IMG/VR virus record: IMGVR_UViG_3300024352_000154
Span: 1-48,921 of that record
Origin: a virus
Length of the DNA stretch: 48,921 nucleotides
Direction: 5' to 3' (one strand)
Part shown: positions 24,813 to 32,096 of the stretch, piece by piece
Numbering within the stretch: the first letter of the stretch is position 1
Layout: the number at the start of each line of letters is the position of its first letter
Translations under genes and position numbers: made by a program
The notes under the pieces: generated by a model
The model's input: only the letters and a program-made list of their open reading frames with translations
Databases searched by the model: none
What the model was told of the DNA's origin: nothing

Positions 24813-25334
24813 TTAGAGTTCTGGTTGTTCTGGTTGTACAGGCATTGGTTTGCCACTGCTTGAGAATCCTACTGCTGGCGCTGGAGTTGCCTTAGGTGTG
24901 CTTCCAAACCCGCCTCCGCCAAAGCCACTTGGTGCTGGTGCTGGGCTTGGTGTTGCAGAACCGAAAGTCCCAGGTGCGGCACCAAATCCTGTTGAAGGTG
25001 CGCTAGGTGCTGTAAAGCCGCTTGGTGCTGTGGTTGGTGCTCCGCCATTGTTTGCTCCTGCTAATTTTTCTTGTGTGCGACCCATTGCCGCGATACCTAG
25101 AACAGCACCCATTGCGATGTGGAATAATCCAGCACCTTGTAATGTCAATGGTTGCCATTGTGTAATTTGTGATACGTGCATAATTGCTTGTAACATTGAC
25201 CATAGGATTGGAAATAGAACGAAGTCAAATGCACAAACGCCCATGTATAACCAGCCCATCATTGGACGCCATTTACTGTTCATCCAATCTTCTTTTTTCT
25301 TTTCTGAATCACTCATATCTTTATACTCGCTCAT
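24813..25334 (-). CDS. Holin candidate with Gly/Pro/Phe-rich tail, 173 aa
   Basis: Two or three hydrophobic segments (about residues 27-50, 65-85 and a weaker one between) follow a charged N-terminus containing SKWRPMMGWLYMG, similar to the 3-TM holin family of gene-transfer-agent type (from memory). The last 80 residues are Ala/Gly/Pro/Ser with repeated SGFG and GFG units, a low-complexity tail unusual for a holin. AAAGGAG precedes the ATG. Its position beside spanins and endolysin supports a lysis role; experimental proof would be needed to separate it from the DUF4337-like neighbour. Confidence 0.6.
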   Translation of the reverse strand: MSEYKDMSDSEKKKEDWMNSKWRPMMGWLYMGVCAFDFVLFPILWSMLQAIMHVSQITQWQPLTLQGAGLFHIAMGAVLGIAAMGRTQEKLAGANNGGAPTTAPSGFTAPSAPSTGFGAAPGTFGSATPSPAPAPSGFGGGGFGSTPKATPAPAVGFSSSGKPMPVQPEQPEL

Positions 25335-25352
25335 ATTCGCTCCTTTTAATTT

Positions 25353-25916
25353 TTAGAACCAGAGGAATAAACCGTTTAGGCTTAATACTAGTCCGATACC
25401 TGCTACTACAAAACTGCTCCAAAACATTGCCATACTAACTGCAAGAATACTTGCTGATAGAACAACAATGGCTAACTGATATGCTGTACTAGCATAACCA
25501 ATCCATGGACTAGATTTTTTAGCGTGTTCACGCTCTGCTTCCATCTTACGTGCATTTACAGCAATTTCTTTCTTATCACTGTCCATGCGTTCTGCTTCTG
25601 CTTTAAACTCTGCACGTAGTTTAGGATCGCTAGTAGTCTTACTAGCAATTTCGTAACTAACTAAACGATTGTTTTTCGCTTGATATTGTGCCCAAGCATT
25701 GTTAGCACCTAGTGTATTGTTTAAAACTGTACTAGACAATTTACCACCGTACCAACTGTTTACTGCTAGGAATAATGCAAATACAGAAATAACCATACCT
25801 GCTTTATCTTTAATCTTTGCTTCACGCTCACTGCGAGAACCGGGTGCTGGCTTTGGTGCGCTTTCGTCCTTAGGTTCTTTATTGATTAGTTTTAAAATTG
25901 AATCATGTAATGCCAC
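25353..25916 (-). CDS. DUF4337-like membrane protein, 187 aa
   Basis: One hydrophobic segment near residues 40-56, a central charged helical part with NAWAQYQAKNNR, and a second membrane region of two segments (about 140-187). The layout and the WAQYQAK phrase fit the DUF4337 family of small membrane proteins of unknown function. The start is a GTG at 25916, preceded by AAAGGAG with seven-base spacing. The central charged part would lie on one side of the membrane as a helical hairpin. It lies between the holin candidate and the o-spanin, so it may be part of the lysis machinery. Confidence 0.7.
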   Translation of the reverse strand: MALHDSILKLINKEPKDESAPKPAPGSRSEREAKIKDKAGMVISVFALFLAVNSWYGGKLSSTVLNNTLGANNAWAQYQAKNNRLVSYEIASKTTSDPKLRAEFKAEAERMDSDKKEIAVNARKMEAEREHAKKSSPWIGYASTAYQLAIVVLSASILAVSMAMFWSSFVVAGIGLVLSLNGLFLWF

Positions 25917-25941
25917 TTCTCGGCTCCTTTATAATATACTA

Positions 25942-26202
25942 TTATTTAACACTATCTCTGATTTTTTTCTGCCCGTTGTACCATTCGATCCAATCGTCAA
26001 CTTTAGCCTTACAGTCGTAGTATTGTTTGTAGTTATCTGCTACAGTATCTACAATAGTGCTTAATTTGTCGTTTTGTGGATCTACAGTTTTTAAGTCTGG
26101 GCAAGCCTCCAGCAATTCTTTAGGAACTTCAGGAAATGGTGGAATTGTTGTTAAACAACCAGTTAACAATACTGCGGGAATCAATAGGAGTAATCTTTTC
26201 AT
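25942..26202 (-). CDS. Outer-membrane spanin candidate (Rz1-like lipoprotein)
   Basis: 86 residues. The signal peptide ends in the lipobox LTGC (Cys16), and the mature start is Pro-rich (TIPPFPEVP), as is usual for o-spanins. The rest is a helix with two more Cys (near 34 and 58). It overlaps the coiled-coil i-spanin gene by ATGA, and the endolysin lies just upstream, the usual lysis order. By family, o- and i-spanins bridge the periplasm to fuse the membranes. An unrelated small lipoprotein is the alternative. Confidence 0.68.
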   Translation of the reverse strand: MKRLLLLIPAVLLTGCLTTIPPFPEVPKELLEACPDLKTVDPQNDKLSTIVDTVADNYKQYYDCKAKVDDWIEWYNGQKKIRDSVK

Positions 26203-26660
26203 TTTGCCTCCGGATTCTTAGCGGCTTTGTTAATTAGATCATTGACTTTAGGATCTAACTTACAATCTGCGTTAATTTGTTTTTCAACTTCTTTAATTTC
26301 AGTTTTAACGGTGTTGTAATATTCAACACGAACTTTTTGTTTTTTCTTTCGTTCGTCTTCTAACTTTTTATTAAGTTCTGTGGACTGGTCGTTCATTTTA
26401 GCAACTTGAAGTTCTAGTTCTGCAACTTTAGCTCTCCAACTTGCTTCTGTGTCGTATCCACCTTTGAAATAAACACCGCCTACTAATAAAGTCACGCTGA
26501 CTATTTGAATTAATAAGTGATATGGTGCTAATGCTGGAAACCAGCGAACAATTCTATGTAATAAAAAGAAACTTAGAACTGTTCCTACAATACCTGCCAG
26601 AAGAACTGTATGAATAATCCACAGTAAAAAACTATCTGGTACCCACGCAAGTAGCCACAT
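26199..26660 (-). CDS. Inner-membrane spanin candidate (Rz-like)
   Basis: 153 residues. The N-terminal third is hydrophobic and could give two membrane passes (about residues 8-33 and 49-66). A long charged coiled coil follows (residues about 75-125), ending in a Cys (INADCKLD) and a short helical tail, the design of i-spanins. Rz proteins normally have one membrane helix, so the extra segment is a small deviation. It starts one base before the endolysin stop and overlaps the o-spanin start by ATGA. Confidence 0.66.
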   Translation of the reverse strand: MWLLAWVPDSFLLWIIHTVLLAGIVGTVLSFFLLHRIVRWFPALAPYHLLIQIVSVTLLVGGVYFKGGYDTEASWRAKVAELELQVAKMNDQSTELNKKLEDERKKKQKVRVEYYNTVKTEIKEVEKQINADCKLDPKVNDLINKAAKNPEAK

Positions 26661-26661
26661 A

Positions 26662-27288
26662 TTATGCTCCTAATACGTGTAGTGCGTGATTGTAATGCTT
26701 GATACGGTCTTCTAAACCAATTGTTCCGCCGTTAATGCGTTTTGTTAATGTAAGGATGTCGCCCTTGTCTGCCCATTGGTTTAGGTTATTTGTTTCCCAG
26801 AACCAGCAGGCACTTTGTACAGCACCTTCAAATGTTTCTAGGTATTCTGATGCTTCTTCAACTGGGATTTCAAGGCTAGCGGCAAACCAACTGTAATTGT
26901 CTTTTCCGGTAAGTTGGATAAGACCTCTGCCACAGTAGCGGAAACCATCTCCGGACTCTTCTGGTCCGTTACCCATGCGGTTGCCATAAATTCTGTTAGC
27001 GATTTTCTCTGGTTTCTTTTCATATGCTTGTGCTAATTCATCTGTTGGAAAATACTTAGGAAATACTTTGCGTAAACTTGCGGCTTTGTAATTTAAATTT
27101 TCTTTTAAGAATTTGAACCCACCACTTTCATGAGCGCATTGTGCTAGGAAAGCCGCTACACGTTCTGGAGTATTAATATCATACTCTGGAAGTATTTCGC
27201 ATAACGCATGATACCAGTGATCCACATAAGGATTGCCATGAATAATATCTGCTAAATGCTCTTTCTTAAAATCAAACGTAAAACTCAT
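26662..27288 (-). CDS. GH19 chitinase-fold endolysin
   Basis: 208 residues, a single GH19 catalytic domain with no cell-wall-binding module or signal peptide. The signature parts are AAFLAQCAHESGGF (catalytic Glu), LNYKAASLRKVFPKYF, YCGRGLIQLTGKDNY and TKRINGG near the C-terminus. Phage members of this family cleave the glycan strand of peptidoglycan. Without a signal it needs the holin to reach the wall. TAATG coupling joins it to the gene upstream. The same lysis arrangement (endolysin, i-spanin, o-spanin) follows in order. Confidence 0.93.
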   Translation of the reverse strand: MSFTFDFKKEHLADIIHGNPYVDHWYHALCEILPEYDINTPERVAAFLAQCAHESGGFKFLKENLNYKAASLRKVFPKYFPTDELAQAYEKKPEKIANRIYGNRMGNGPEESGDGFRYCGRGLIQLTGKDNYSWFAASLEIPVEEASEYLETFEGAVQSACWFWETNNLNQWADKGDILTLTKRINGGTIGLEDRIKHYNHALHVLGA

Positions 27289-28031
27289 TATAGTTTCTCC
27301 AAAATAACTGCACGGCCTTTGTTTTCAAACATGAACTTGTTGCCCAGTTTGGTAATGTTGTAGTTGCCAATGTACTTGGTTAAAAACATAACTTCGGCCA
27401 TGTCGTTGTATGAGACAGCAATCCTGTCTTCGACACTTTCTAATACTTCTCTTGTACCGCCGGAAACTAGATATTTGAACTTTAATGGCTCAGCGTACAC
27501 CTTTTTAAATTCAATAATGTCGCCGTGCATACGAACACTTTCTAACATACTATTGTTGAAGAACTGTTCGTAACTATTTAGTTCCTGTTCCTGCATACGT
27601 TGTTTGTACAACATAGGATTAGTAGGAATAATTTCATCTAGTTTTTCTTGATTAGCCTCTAGGCTATCAAAACTCTTATGATATCTAAAAGCAAACTTGT
27701 CAATGCCTGCTAGTTTAGAAATACCATATAACATATCGCTGATTTGTTCTGTAACTTTACTTGTTCTTTGTAATTCTACAAACACACGATATTTTCCATC
27801 TTCTAATTCACCGGGACTCATGTCAGCATCTAGAACAAAGTCGTAACCTTTTTCTACAAAACTAACTAAGTCTTCTGCCGGACTGCGACTTTCCACAGTA
27901 AAACTTAAAACAACGACATCTTCGTCGTCGCCCATTTTAGATTTATAATTGTCTACTTCGAATACACGATTTACTAGATTAACTAGATCGTTGGCTAGTA
28001 AACTTGTTTCATTAAGCGGCTGGTGGGGCAC
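27288..28031 (-). CDS. Conserved unknown protein, about 247 aa
   Basis: A soluble protein with alternating strands and helices, no recognised catalytic motif. The first ordered part (NDLVNLVNRVFEVDNYKSKMG) is amphipathic, and the centre has a SFTVESRSPAEDLVSF segment. I place the start at the GTG at 28031: it has AGGAGGAG six bases upstream and overlaps the upstream stop by 20 bases. An ATG at 28130 would add a His/Gln-rich translation of the neighbour's Pro/Ala tail in the wrong frame. Pairing with the 188-residue gene suggests a joint structural or assembly role. Confidence 0.7.
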   Translation of the reverse strand: MPHQPLNETSLLANDLVNLVNRVFEVDNYKSKMGDDEDVVVLSFTVESRSPAEDLVSFVEKGYDFVLDADMSPGELEDGKYRVFVELQRTSKVTEQISDMLYGISKLAGIDKFAFRYHKSFDSLEANQEKLDEIIPTNPMLYKQRMQEQELNSYEQFFNNSMLESVRMHGDIIEFKKVYAEPLKFKYLVSGGTREVLESVEDRIAVSYNDMAEVMFLTKYIGNYNITKLGNKFMFENKGRAVILEKL

Positions 28032-28578
28032 TTGCTTCTCCTCCTGGTGCTGGAGCGGCTGCGGCCGCTGGTGGTGCGCCTGCTGTGGCTTCACCTGCTG
28101 GTGGAGGTGTAAGCTCTGGCGCCTTTTCATTATTTGCTGGCTCTAGTTCGTCCATTAATTGGTTATGATATCCACGGAAAATTTCTAACATTAACTTCTT
28201 AGGCATCTGTACTTCTACAATCCAAATTGGATGCTCGTCTAGTTTACCAAGTTTTGTACCTGGACGAATGTCGTCAGGTTCTTTAATTTCTCTAGGCTTG
28301 ACTAATGTATCTTTTTTGTAAATTACTCGACAGCCGTATTCCATCAAACGCTTTGCGGCCTGCGGGTTAGGCATTTGTTTGTGAGGCCACATAAAACTAG
28401 CACTGACCCAATGACGGTCAACGACAGGTCCTTTGATAAGTTCTCCATCGCGCCAGTTTTCAAATACATACATATCCAACTCGTCAAATACACGCTCGAA
28501 ATCCTTAAGGATTGCAAGGCTACTATTGTTGTTATATATGGTGTTGATGTTTTCTATAATATCTAAAATATCGTGCAT
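28012..28578 (-). CDS. Conserved unknown protein with Ala/Pro tail, 188 aa
   Basis: Residues 1-145 look globular: a helical start (DILDIIENINTIYN), then Trp-containing strands and a CRVIYKKD phrase. The last 40 residues are Ala/Pro/Gly and probably disordered. The DNA of this tail also holds the strong ribosome site and GTG start of the next gene. A late promoter lies 24 bases upstream of the ATG, which places it with structural or lysis genes. No family is recognised with confidence. Confidence 0.72.
   Translation of the reverse strand: MHDILDIIENINTIYNNNSSLAILKDFERVFDELDMYVFENWRDGELIKGPVVDRHWVSASFMWPHKQMPNPQAAKRLMEYGCRVIYKKDTLVKPREIKEPDDIRPGTKLGKLDEHPIWIVEVQMPKKLMLEIFRGYHNQLMDELEPANNEKAPELTPPPAGEATAGAPPAAAAAPAPGGEASAPPAA
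28038..28045 (-). promoter_or_regulatory. Strong ribosome site that sets a GTG start
   Basis: The minus strand reads AGGAGGAG, six bases, then GTG (28031). It is the best Shine-Dalgarno match in the region and fixes the start of the 247-residue gene inside the tail of its neighbour. Confidence 0.82.
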
Positions 28579-28601
28579 TTTTCAGTCATCCCTCGATGAA
28601 G

Positions 28602-28608
28602 TATTTAT
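28602..28608 (-). promoter_or_regulatory. Late promoter, ATAAATA core
   Basis: The minus strand reads AGATAAATAC, 24 bases before the ATG at 28578. It should drive the conserved pair and the endolysin-spanin-holin genes. Confidence 0.75.
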
Positions 28609-28653
28609 CTAGACGATTTTGATATAGTATCAGTTCTATTTTTCTTCTAGATG

Positions 28654-28660
28654 TTAAATA
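28654..28660 (+). promoter_or_regulatory. Possible late promoter of phoH, TTAAATA
   Basis: Plus-strand TTAAATA lies 77 bases before the phoH ATG and just upstream of a stem-loop (28664-28690). The match is weaker than at the minus-strand sites, and I see no sigma70 promoter for phoH. Confidence 0.4.
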
Positions 28661-28663
28661 TTT

Positions 28664-28690
28664 TTGTAGGACCTCTCAGTTGTCCTACAA
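28664..28690 (+). other. Perfect stem-loop in the phoH leader
   Basis: TTGTAGGAC, nine-base loop, GTCCTACAA: a perfect 9-bp stem close to the expected 5' end of the phoH transcript. It has no T run after it, so it is not a normal terminator. It may protect the 5' end of the mRNA or bind a regulator. A second GTCCTAC copy occurs 15 bases further on (28710-28716). Confidence 0.6.
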
Positions 28691-28736
28691 GAAGTGTGAC
28701 AATATGACGTCCTACGCCTCAAAAGGAGAGCAGTTA

Positions 28737-29492
28737 ATGACGACAAAAAGAGCCAAAAAACGTTTTGCCAACGAGGGCTATAATAATCCTCGAGCAAATG
28801 TTATTGAGTTTCAACCATTTCAACACACACTTCCTCAAAGTCTTCCACAGAAGAAAAAGAGCGTACACGTAATTCCGCGCAACCGTAATCAGGAAGAATA
28901 TCTATTTAAACTATTAGACCCATCAAAAAACATAGTTTTTGCTCTGGGCCCCGCTGGCACGGGCAAGACGCTGATAGCGTGTCAAGTCGGTATTAAACTC
29001 TTTAAAGAAGGGTTGGTAGATAAAATCGTGGTAACACGCCCTGCTGTTTCTGTAGACGAAGATCATGGATTCCTTCCTGGTACCCTAGAGCAAAAAATGG
29101 CTCCCTGGACTAGACCCATCTTTGATGTGCTAGCCGAGTACTATTACGCTCGCGATATCGAGAATATGATCCGAGAAGGTGTTATTGAAATTAGCCCGTT
29201 AGCATATATGAGAGGTCGAACCTTCAAGAAGGCATACATTATTGCAGATGAAATGCAAAATGCTACGCCAAATCAAATGAAGATGTTGCTAACGAGATTG
29301 GGAGAAGGCTCTAAGATGGTCGTAACCGGTGATTTAAGACAAGCCGATAGATTAGAAGATAACGGTTTAATTGATTTCACGGAGCGATTGGCAAATAAAC
29401 AACTAGATTTGTTAAGCGTCGTGCAATTTGGTATGAAAGATATCGAAAGACACGAAGCAGTAAAGGAGGTGTTGTCTATTTACGGTGATTAA
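28737..29492 (+). CDS. phoH: PhoH-like P-loop ATPase
   Basis: 251 residues. The PhoH core is intact: Walker A GPAGTGKT (residues 71-78), a VTRPAVSVDEDHGFLPG region, Walker B IIADEMQN, then TRLGEGSKMVVTGDLRQAD, where Asp-Arg matches sensor-type motifs. The N-terminal 60 residues are basic and disordered. I chose the ATG at 28737 because AAAGGAG lies at good spacing; an upstream in-frame ATG at 28680 falls in the leader stem-loop. PhoH proteins are common in marine phages; an RNA helicase or nuclease-related role is proposed for the family, but the phage function is not settled. It is the only plus-strand gene in the central region. Confidence 0.94.
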   Translation: MTTKRAKKRFANEGYNNPRANVIEFQPFQHTLPQSLPQKKKSVHVIPRNRNQEEYLFKLLDPSKNIVFALGPAGTGKTLIACQVGIKLFKEGLVDKIVVTRPAVSVDEDHGFLPGTLEQKMAPWTRPIFDVLAEYYYARDIENMIREGVIEISPLAYMRGRTFKKAYIIADEMQNATPNQMKMLLTRLGEGSKMVVTGDLRQADRLEDNGLIDFTERLANKQLDLLSVVQFGMKDIERHEAVKEVLSIYGD

Positions 29493-29497
29493 ACCTA

Positions 29498-29517
29498 GGA
29501 GGGGTTAATCCCCCTCC
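29498..29517 (+). terminator. Terminator shared by convergent phoH and deaminase genes
   Basis: GGAGGGG, six-base loop, CCCCTCC, a 7-bp G/C stem just after the phoH stop. The stop codon of the convergent deaminase gene (29505-29507) lies in the loop. The T run after the stem is short on both strands, so efficiency may be moderate. Confidence 0.68.
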
Positions 29518-29954
29518 ACTTGTTTTACTTCGATGCCCGATGCTTTGAGAAACTTGACCCCCGAGTCATCTCTATAGTTTTCACCATAGTAAACACGATT
29601 AATGCCAGACTGATAGATAAGTTTGGCGCAATCGAGGCAAGGAGCATGAGTAATAAAAATATTAGCACCAAGCCCAGACTCATTACTACGGGCCAATTTA
29701 GCAATGGCGTTTGTTTCGGCATGTAGTACCTCCGGTTTAGTTTTTAAAACTGTTTCAGGTTCATCGTCGCCGTTATCTTCCCAAATCTCATATTCGCAGT
29801 TATTATCCCAACCTGCTGGCATACCATTGTAGCCAATACTAATAATTCTATCGTCTTTAACTACAATGGCACCTACGTGTAATCGACGAGCATGACTGAG
29901 TTCTGCGAATGTTTCCGCAGTTTTCATGTATGCTTTTACTAACTTAGGCTTCAT
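29505..29954 (-). CDS. cd: dCMP deaminase
   Basis: 149 residues, a zinc deaminase with HAE at residues 78-80 (His ligand and catalytic Glu) and PCLDC at 105-109 (two Cys ligands). A short insert, residues 50-75, holds a Cys and acidic residues. It converts dCMP to dUMP for dTTP synthesis, as T4 Cd does. Its start overlaps the clamp-loader stop by 11 bases, so nucleotide supply and replication are expressed together. A broader deaminase of the ComEB type is the alternative. Confidence 0.93.
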   Translation of the reverse strand: MKPKLVKAYMKTAETFAELSHARRLHVGAIVVKDDRIISIGYNGMPAGWDNNCEYEIWEDNGDDEPETVLKTKPEVLHAETNAIAKLARSNESGLGANIFITHAPCLDCAKLIYQSGINRVYYGENYRDDSGVKFLKASGIEVKQVEGD

Positions 29955-30870
29955 TGAGTCTTGCTAATCTAATCAGCGTGGCCGCTAGATTAATTTCAGG
30001 ATCTGCCATAGATACGTGATCCACTAATCCTTGTTTAATTACCAGCACAGCATTGTCTTGTGTATGCTCGTCCTTGCCAAACAGAGTAATGTTGTTGTAC
30101 ATCCAAGTGTAGATTTCTTCCATTTCTTCTGGACGGGCTTGACTACATAACAGTTTACGTGCTTCTTGAATACGGCCTTTCTTAAACAGTTCAACCATTT
30201 CAACTCTGTAATCTGCACTACCTTCTACAGCATCTGGCAGTATTAATTTACCAGCCAAACTGTTCATTTGAACGTTGTTAATACACTTACGCAAATCTGG
30301 ATATGTACCTTTGACATAAGTGTCCAGTGTATCCAAGTCAAATTCGATATTTTCTTCTACAAGAATAGTTGCTACACGAGCAGTAAACTCTGTAATGTCT
30401 GTGCGTTCAATTTTAATTTCTTGGCAACGACTTTTAACTGGAGTAATAATTCTGTGTGGATAGTTACAAGTAAAAATAAAGCGAACGCTGTTACTGTAAT
30501 CTTCCATTAAGTTACGTAGTGCTGGTTGAACAGAATCTTTGTTCATATAATCTGCTTCGTCGATCAGCACAACTTTATAGTCGCCAAACGGCATAGTTTG
30601 ACAAAAACCGATTAGTTTATCAATCCATTCAATTTTACGACCTTCCTTACTGCCGTTAGCAATAAGAATGTCTGTGTCTTCGACACCGATTTCATTTAAC
30701 AATACTTTAGCCAGTGTAGTTTTGCCTGTACCAGCATTGCCGCTAAACAGCAAGTGCGGAATAGCCTTCTGACTAATCCATTTTTCAATTTGCTGTTTTA
30801 GTGTTTCATCCTTAAACACATAACCATCTACAGTTTTAGGACGATACTTTTCTACCCATAATTCTTTCAT
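29944..30870 (-). CDS. 44: Clamp-loader ATPase, T4 gp44-like
   Basis: 308 residues (T4: 319). An RFC-type AAA+ protein: ELWVEKYRPKT at the N-terminus (RFC box), Walker A GNAGTGKT (residues 44-51), Walker B VVLIDEAD (DEAD 104-107), and the SRC motif (147-149) that carries the arginine finger. The C-terminal third is helical as in the clamp-loader collar. It loads the gp45 ring. The T4 partner gp62 is not obvious nearby. The start overlaps the 73-residue gene by four bases. Confidence 0.95.
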   Translation of the reverse strand: MKELWVEKYRPKTVDGYVFKDETLKQQIEKWISQKAIPHLLFSGNAGTGKTTLAKVLLNEIGVEDTDILIANGSKEGRKIEWIDKLIGFCQTMPFGDYKVVLIDEADYMNKDSVQPALRNLMEDYSNSVRFIFTCNYPHRIITPVKSRCQEIKIERTDITEFTARVATILVEENIEFDLDTLDTYVKGTYPDLRKCINNVQMNSLAGKLILPDAVEGSADYRVEMVELFKKGRIQEARKLLCSQARPEEMEEIYTWMYNNITLFGKDEHTQDNAVLVIKQGLVDHVSMADPEINLAATLIRLARLNEA

Positions 30871-31088
30871 TGTAACGATGCCTTTTGAAAAGTTTTAACT
30901 TGATCTCTGCTTTCACTAATATTATCCACCATAGTGTCATATTCTTCTGGACTTAGCGCAGATTTATAAATGGTCAGTGCCTGTGCAATCATAATAGCCG
31001 CTACAGGCAATGGCCCGTATTCTCCAGCCATGGTATCTGTGAATGACAGATACGTTCCGTATAATTCTTCTAATCGTTCGTCTGTCAA
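30867..31088 (-). CDS. Unknown protein, 73 aa
   Basis: A small helical protein with no recognised motif. The start is a TTG at 31088 that overlaps the previous stop (TTGA) and is preceded by GGAGG at seven-base spacing, so the start is well supported. It precedes the gp44-like gene where T4-like phages often have clamp-loader partners, but T4 gp62 is 187 residues, and I see no similarity. Function unknown. Confidence 0.66.
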   Translation of the reverse strand: MTDERLEELYGTYLSFTDTMAGEYGPLPVAAIMIAQALTIYKSALSPEEYDTMVDNISESRDQVKTFQKASLQ

Positions 31089-31333
31089 AATAATTCCTCC
31101 GCAATTCCTAATACTTCAGCAATAATAATAAACACTCCTGCTCCAATTAAATCGCCTTGGATTAATCTATAACCTGCGGCAAATCTCATTCCGCTTTTAA
31201 CGATGCTGATTCTAAAATGCCACTTACTTGTATCTTTAGATTGAATATCTATCATTGGTTTGTGGTGCGGACACCTTCCTTGTTTGTAGTCGCAATCTGG
31301 ACTATATTCTTTTTTACAAATATCACAGTTCAT
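31085..31333 (-). CDS. Zinc-binding membrane protein, 82 aa
   Basis: The N-terminus carries CDIC...C....C.HH, a possible zinc site (Cys3, Cys6, Cys13, Cys20 with His22-23). The last 30 residues are hydrophobic (GDLIGAGVFIIIAEVLG), a likely membrane anchor. I chose the ATG at 31333; an earlier in-frame ATG at 31423 lies before the promoter. The -10 box ends six bases before this ATG, so the transcript should begin at the ATG itself, and no Shine-Dalgarno sequence is present. It is the first gene of the clamp-loader/deaminase operon. Function unknown. Confidence 0.66.
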   Translation of the reverse strand: MNCDICKKEYSPDCDYKQGRCPHHKPMIDIQSKDTSKWHFRISIVKSGMRFAAGYRLIQGDLIGAGVFIIIAEVLGIAEELF

Positions 31334-31339
31334 TTTTTT

Positions 31340-31368
31340 ATTATACAGAATAAAAAAGGGTCCGTCAA
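31340..31368 (-). promoter_or_regulatory. Sigma70 promoter of the clamp-loader operon
   Basis: Minus strand: -35 TTGACG (31363-31368), 17 bases, -10 TATAAT (31340-31345). The six -35 bases are exactly the loop of the terminator at 31355-31376. The start site should be at or next to the ATG at 31333. Confidence 0.84.
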
Positions 31369-31376
31369 GACCCTTT
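31355..31376 (-). terminator. Rho-independent terminator after the MazG-like gene
   Basis: AAAGGGTC, six-base loop, GACCCTTT, followed on the minus strand by more T (six in a row in total). It lies five bases after the MazG-like stop at 31381. Its loop is the -35 box of the next operon. Confidence 0.85.
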
Positions 31377-31380
31377 GGTG

Positions 31381-31752
31381 TTATTTTTTGGTAACAAATG
31401 GTTCTAATACTGGAGGAGTCCAACCGAGCGGTTTAAGTACTTTTCCGTCTTCACGCTTGCGAACCTTGCCAGTTTCTTTGTCGATCTTGGCAAAGTTAGT
31501 TTTCATAACTTCTTTCCAAGCACCTTCGGCATCTGCTCCCATACTATGTATAGCACCGATGGTAACAACCAAAATATCAATTAAGGCATCCAATTGTTCA
31601 ACATCATCATTGGCGGCAACTGCAAGTTGAAGTTCTTTATATTCTTCTTCAATTAATTTTAAGTACATGTCATATTGTGAAAAGTCGTAATCATCTACGC
31701 TTTGGTCACAAGCAACCATGAATTTTTCTTGATCTCGAAATGGGTTTGTCAT
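31381..31752 (-). CDS. mazG-like: MazG-like nucleotide pyrophosphohydrolase
   Basis: 123 residues. The helical core has IEEEYKEL and DALIDILVVTIG, the acidic EExxE...D pattern that binds Mg-NTP in MazG and related enzymes, followed by WKEVMKTNFAKI. The C-terminus has a KVRKREDGKVLKPLGWTPP segment typical of phage members. The family hydrolyses nucleoside triphosphates to monophosphates, with proposed roles in nucleotide supply or (p)ppGpp control in marine phages. It overlaps the co-chaperonin gene by ATGA. Confidence 0.83.
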   Translation of the reverse strand: MTNPFRDQEKFMVACDQSVDDYDFSQYDMYLKLIEEEYKELQLAVAANDDVEQLDALIDILVVTIGAIHSMGADAEGAWKEVMKTNFAKIDKETGKVRKREDGKVLKPLGWTPPVLEPFVTKK

Positions 31753-32093
31753 AGGTGTCCAATAATCATGTCTTTAGGTTCTTCGTCGTCCCACATCATA
31801 ACTGCTTCGTTATCAATCATACGAATAGTAATTTCTTCACCGCTTTCATTTTCGTACTTGATACCTCTAGTCCATCGTCCGTGTTCAACTAATATCCAAT
31901 CACCGACTCCGTATTCTTCATCGTGTTCTGGACCAACAGCAAATACCTTAGCCCATCTTGGATGGATGCCGCGATCCTTGCCGTCATCGCTTTGAATGAT
32001 GATACCGCTTTGCGTTTTAGTATCACCGAAATCCATATCTGTTACAATGACTTTGTCATGTAACGGTCTAATGGTTCCTTTAACTACCGCCAT
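31749..32093 (-). CDS. GroES-like co-chaperonin (gp31 analogue)
   Basis: 114 residues. The start IRPLHDKVIV matches the first strand of GroES, and SGIIIQ is in the place of the mobile loop that contacts GroEL. KVFAVGPE, GDWILVEHGRWT and DNEAVMMW match later strands. GroES is about 97 residues; the additions lie in the mobile-loop region and the C-terminus. T4 gp31 does the same job for folding the major capsid protein, so this may act with host GroEL. The stop lies three bases before the next gene. Confidence 0.88.
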   Translation of the reverse strand: MAVVKGTIRPLHDKVIVTDMDFGDTKTQSGIIIQSDDGKDRGIHPRWAKVFAVGPEHDEEYGVGDWILVEHGRWTRGIKYENESGEEITIRMIDNEAVMMWDDEEPKDMIIGHL

Positions 32094-32096
32094 TTA

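Noticed and set aside
30867-31088. The 73-residue gene as the gp62 clamp-loader subunit
   Set aside because: Position fits, but length (187 in T4) and sequence do not.
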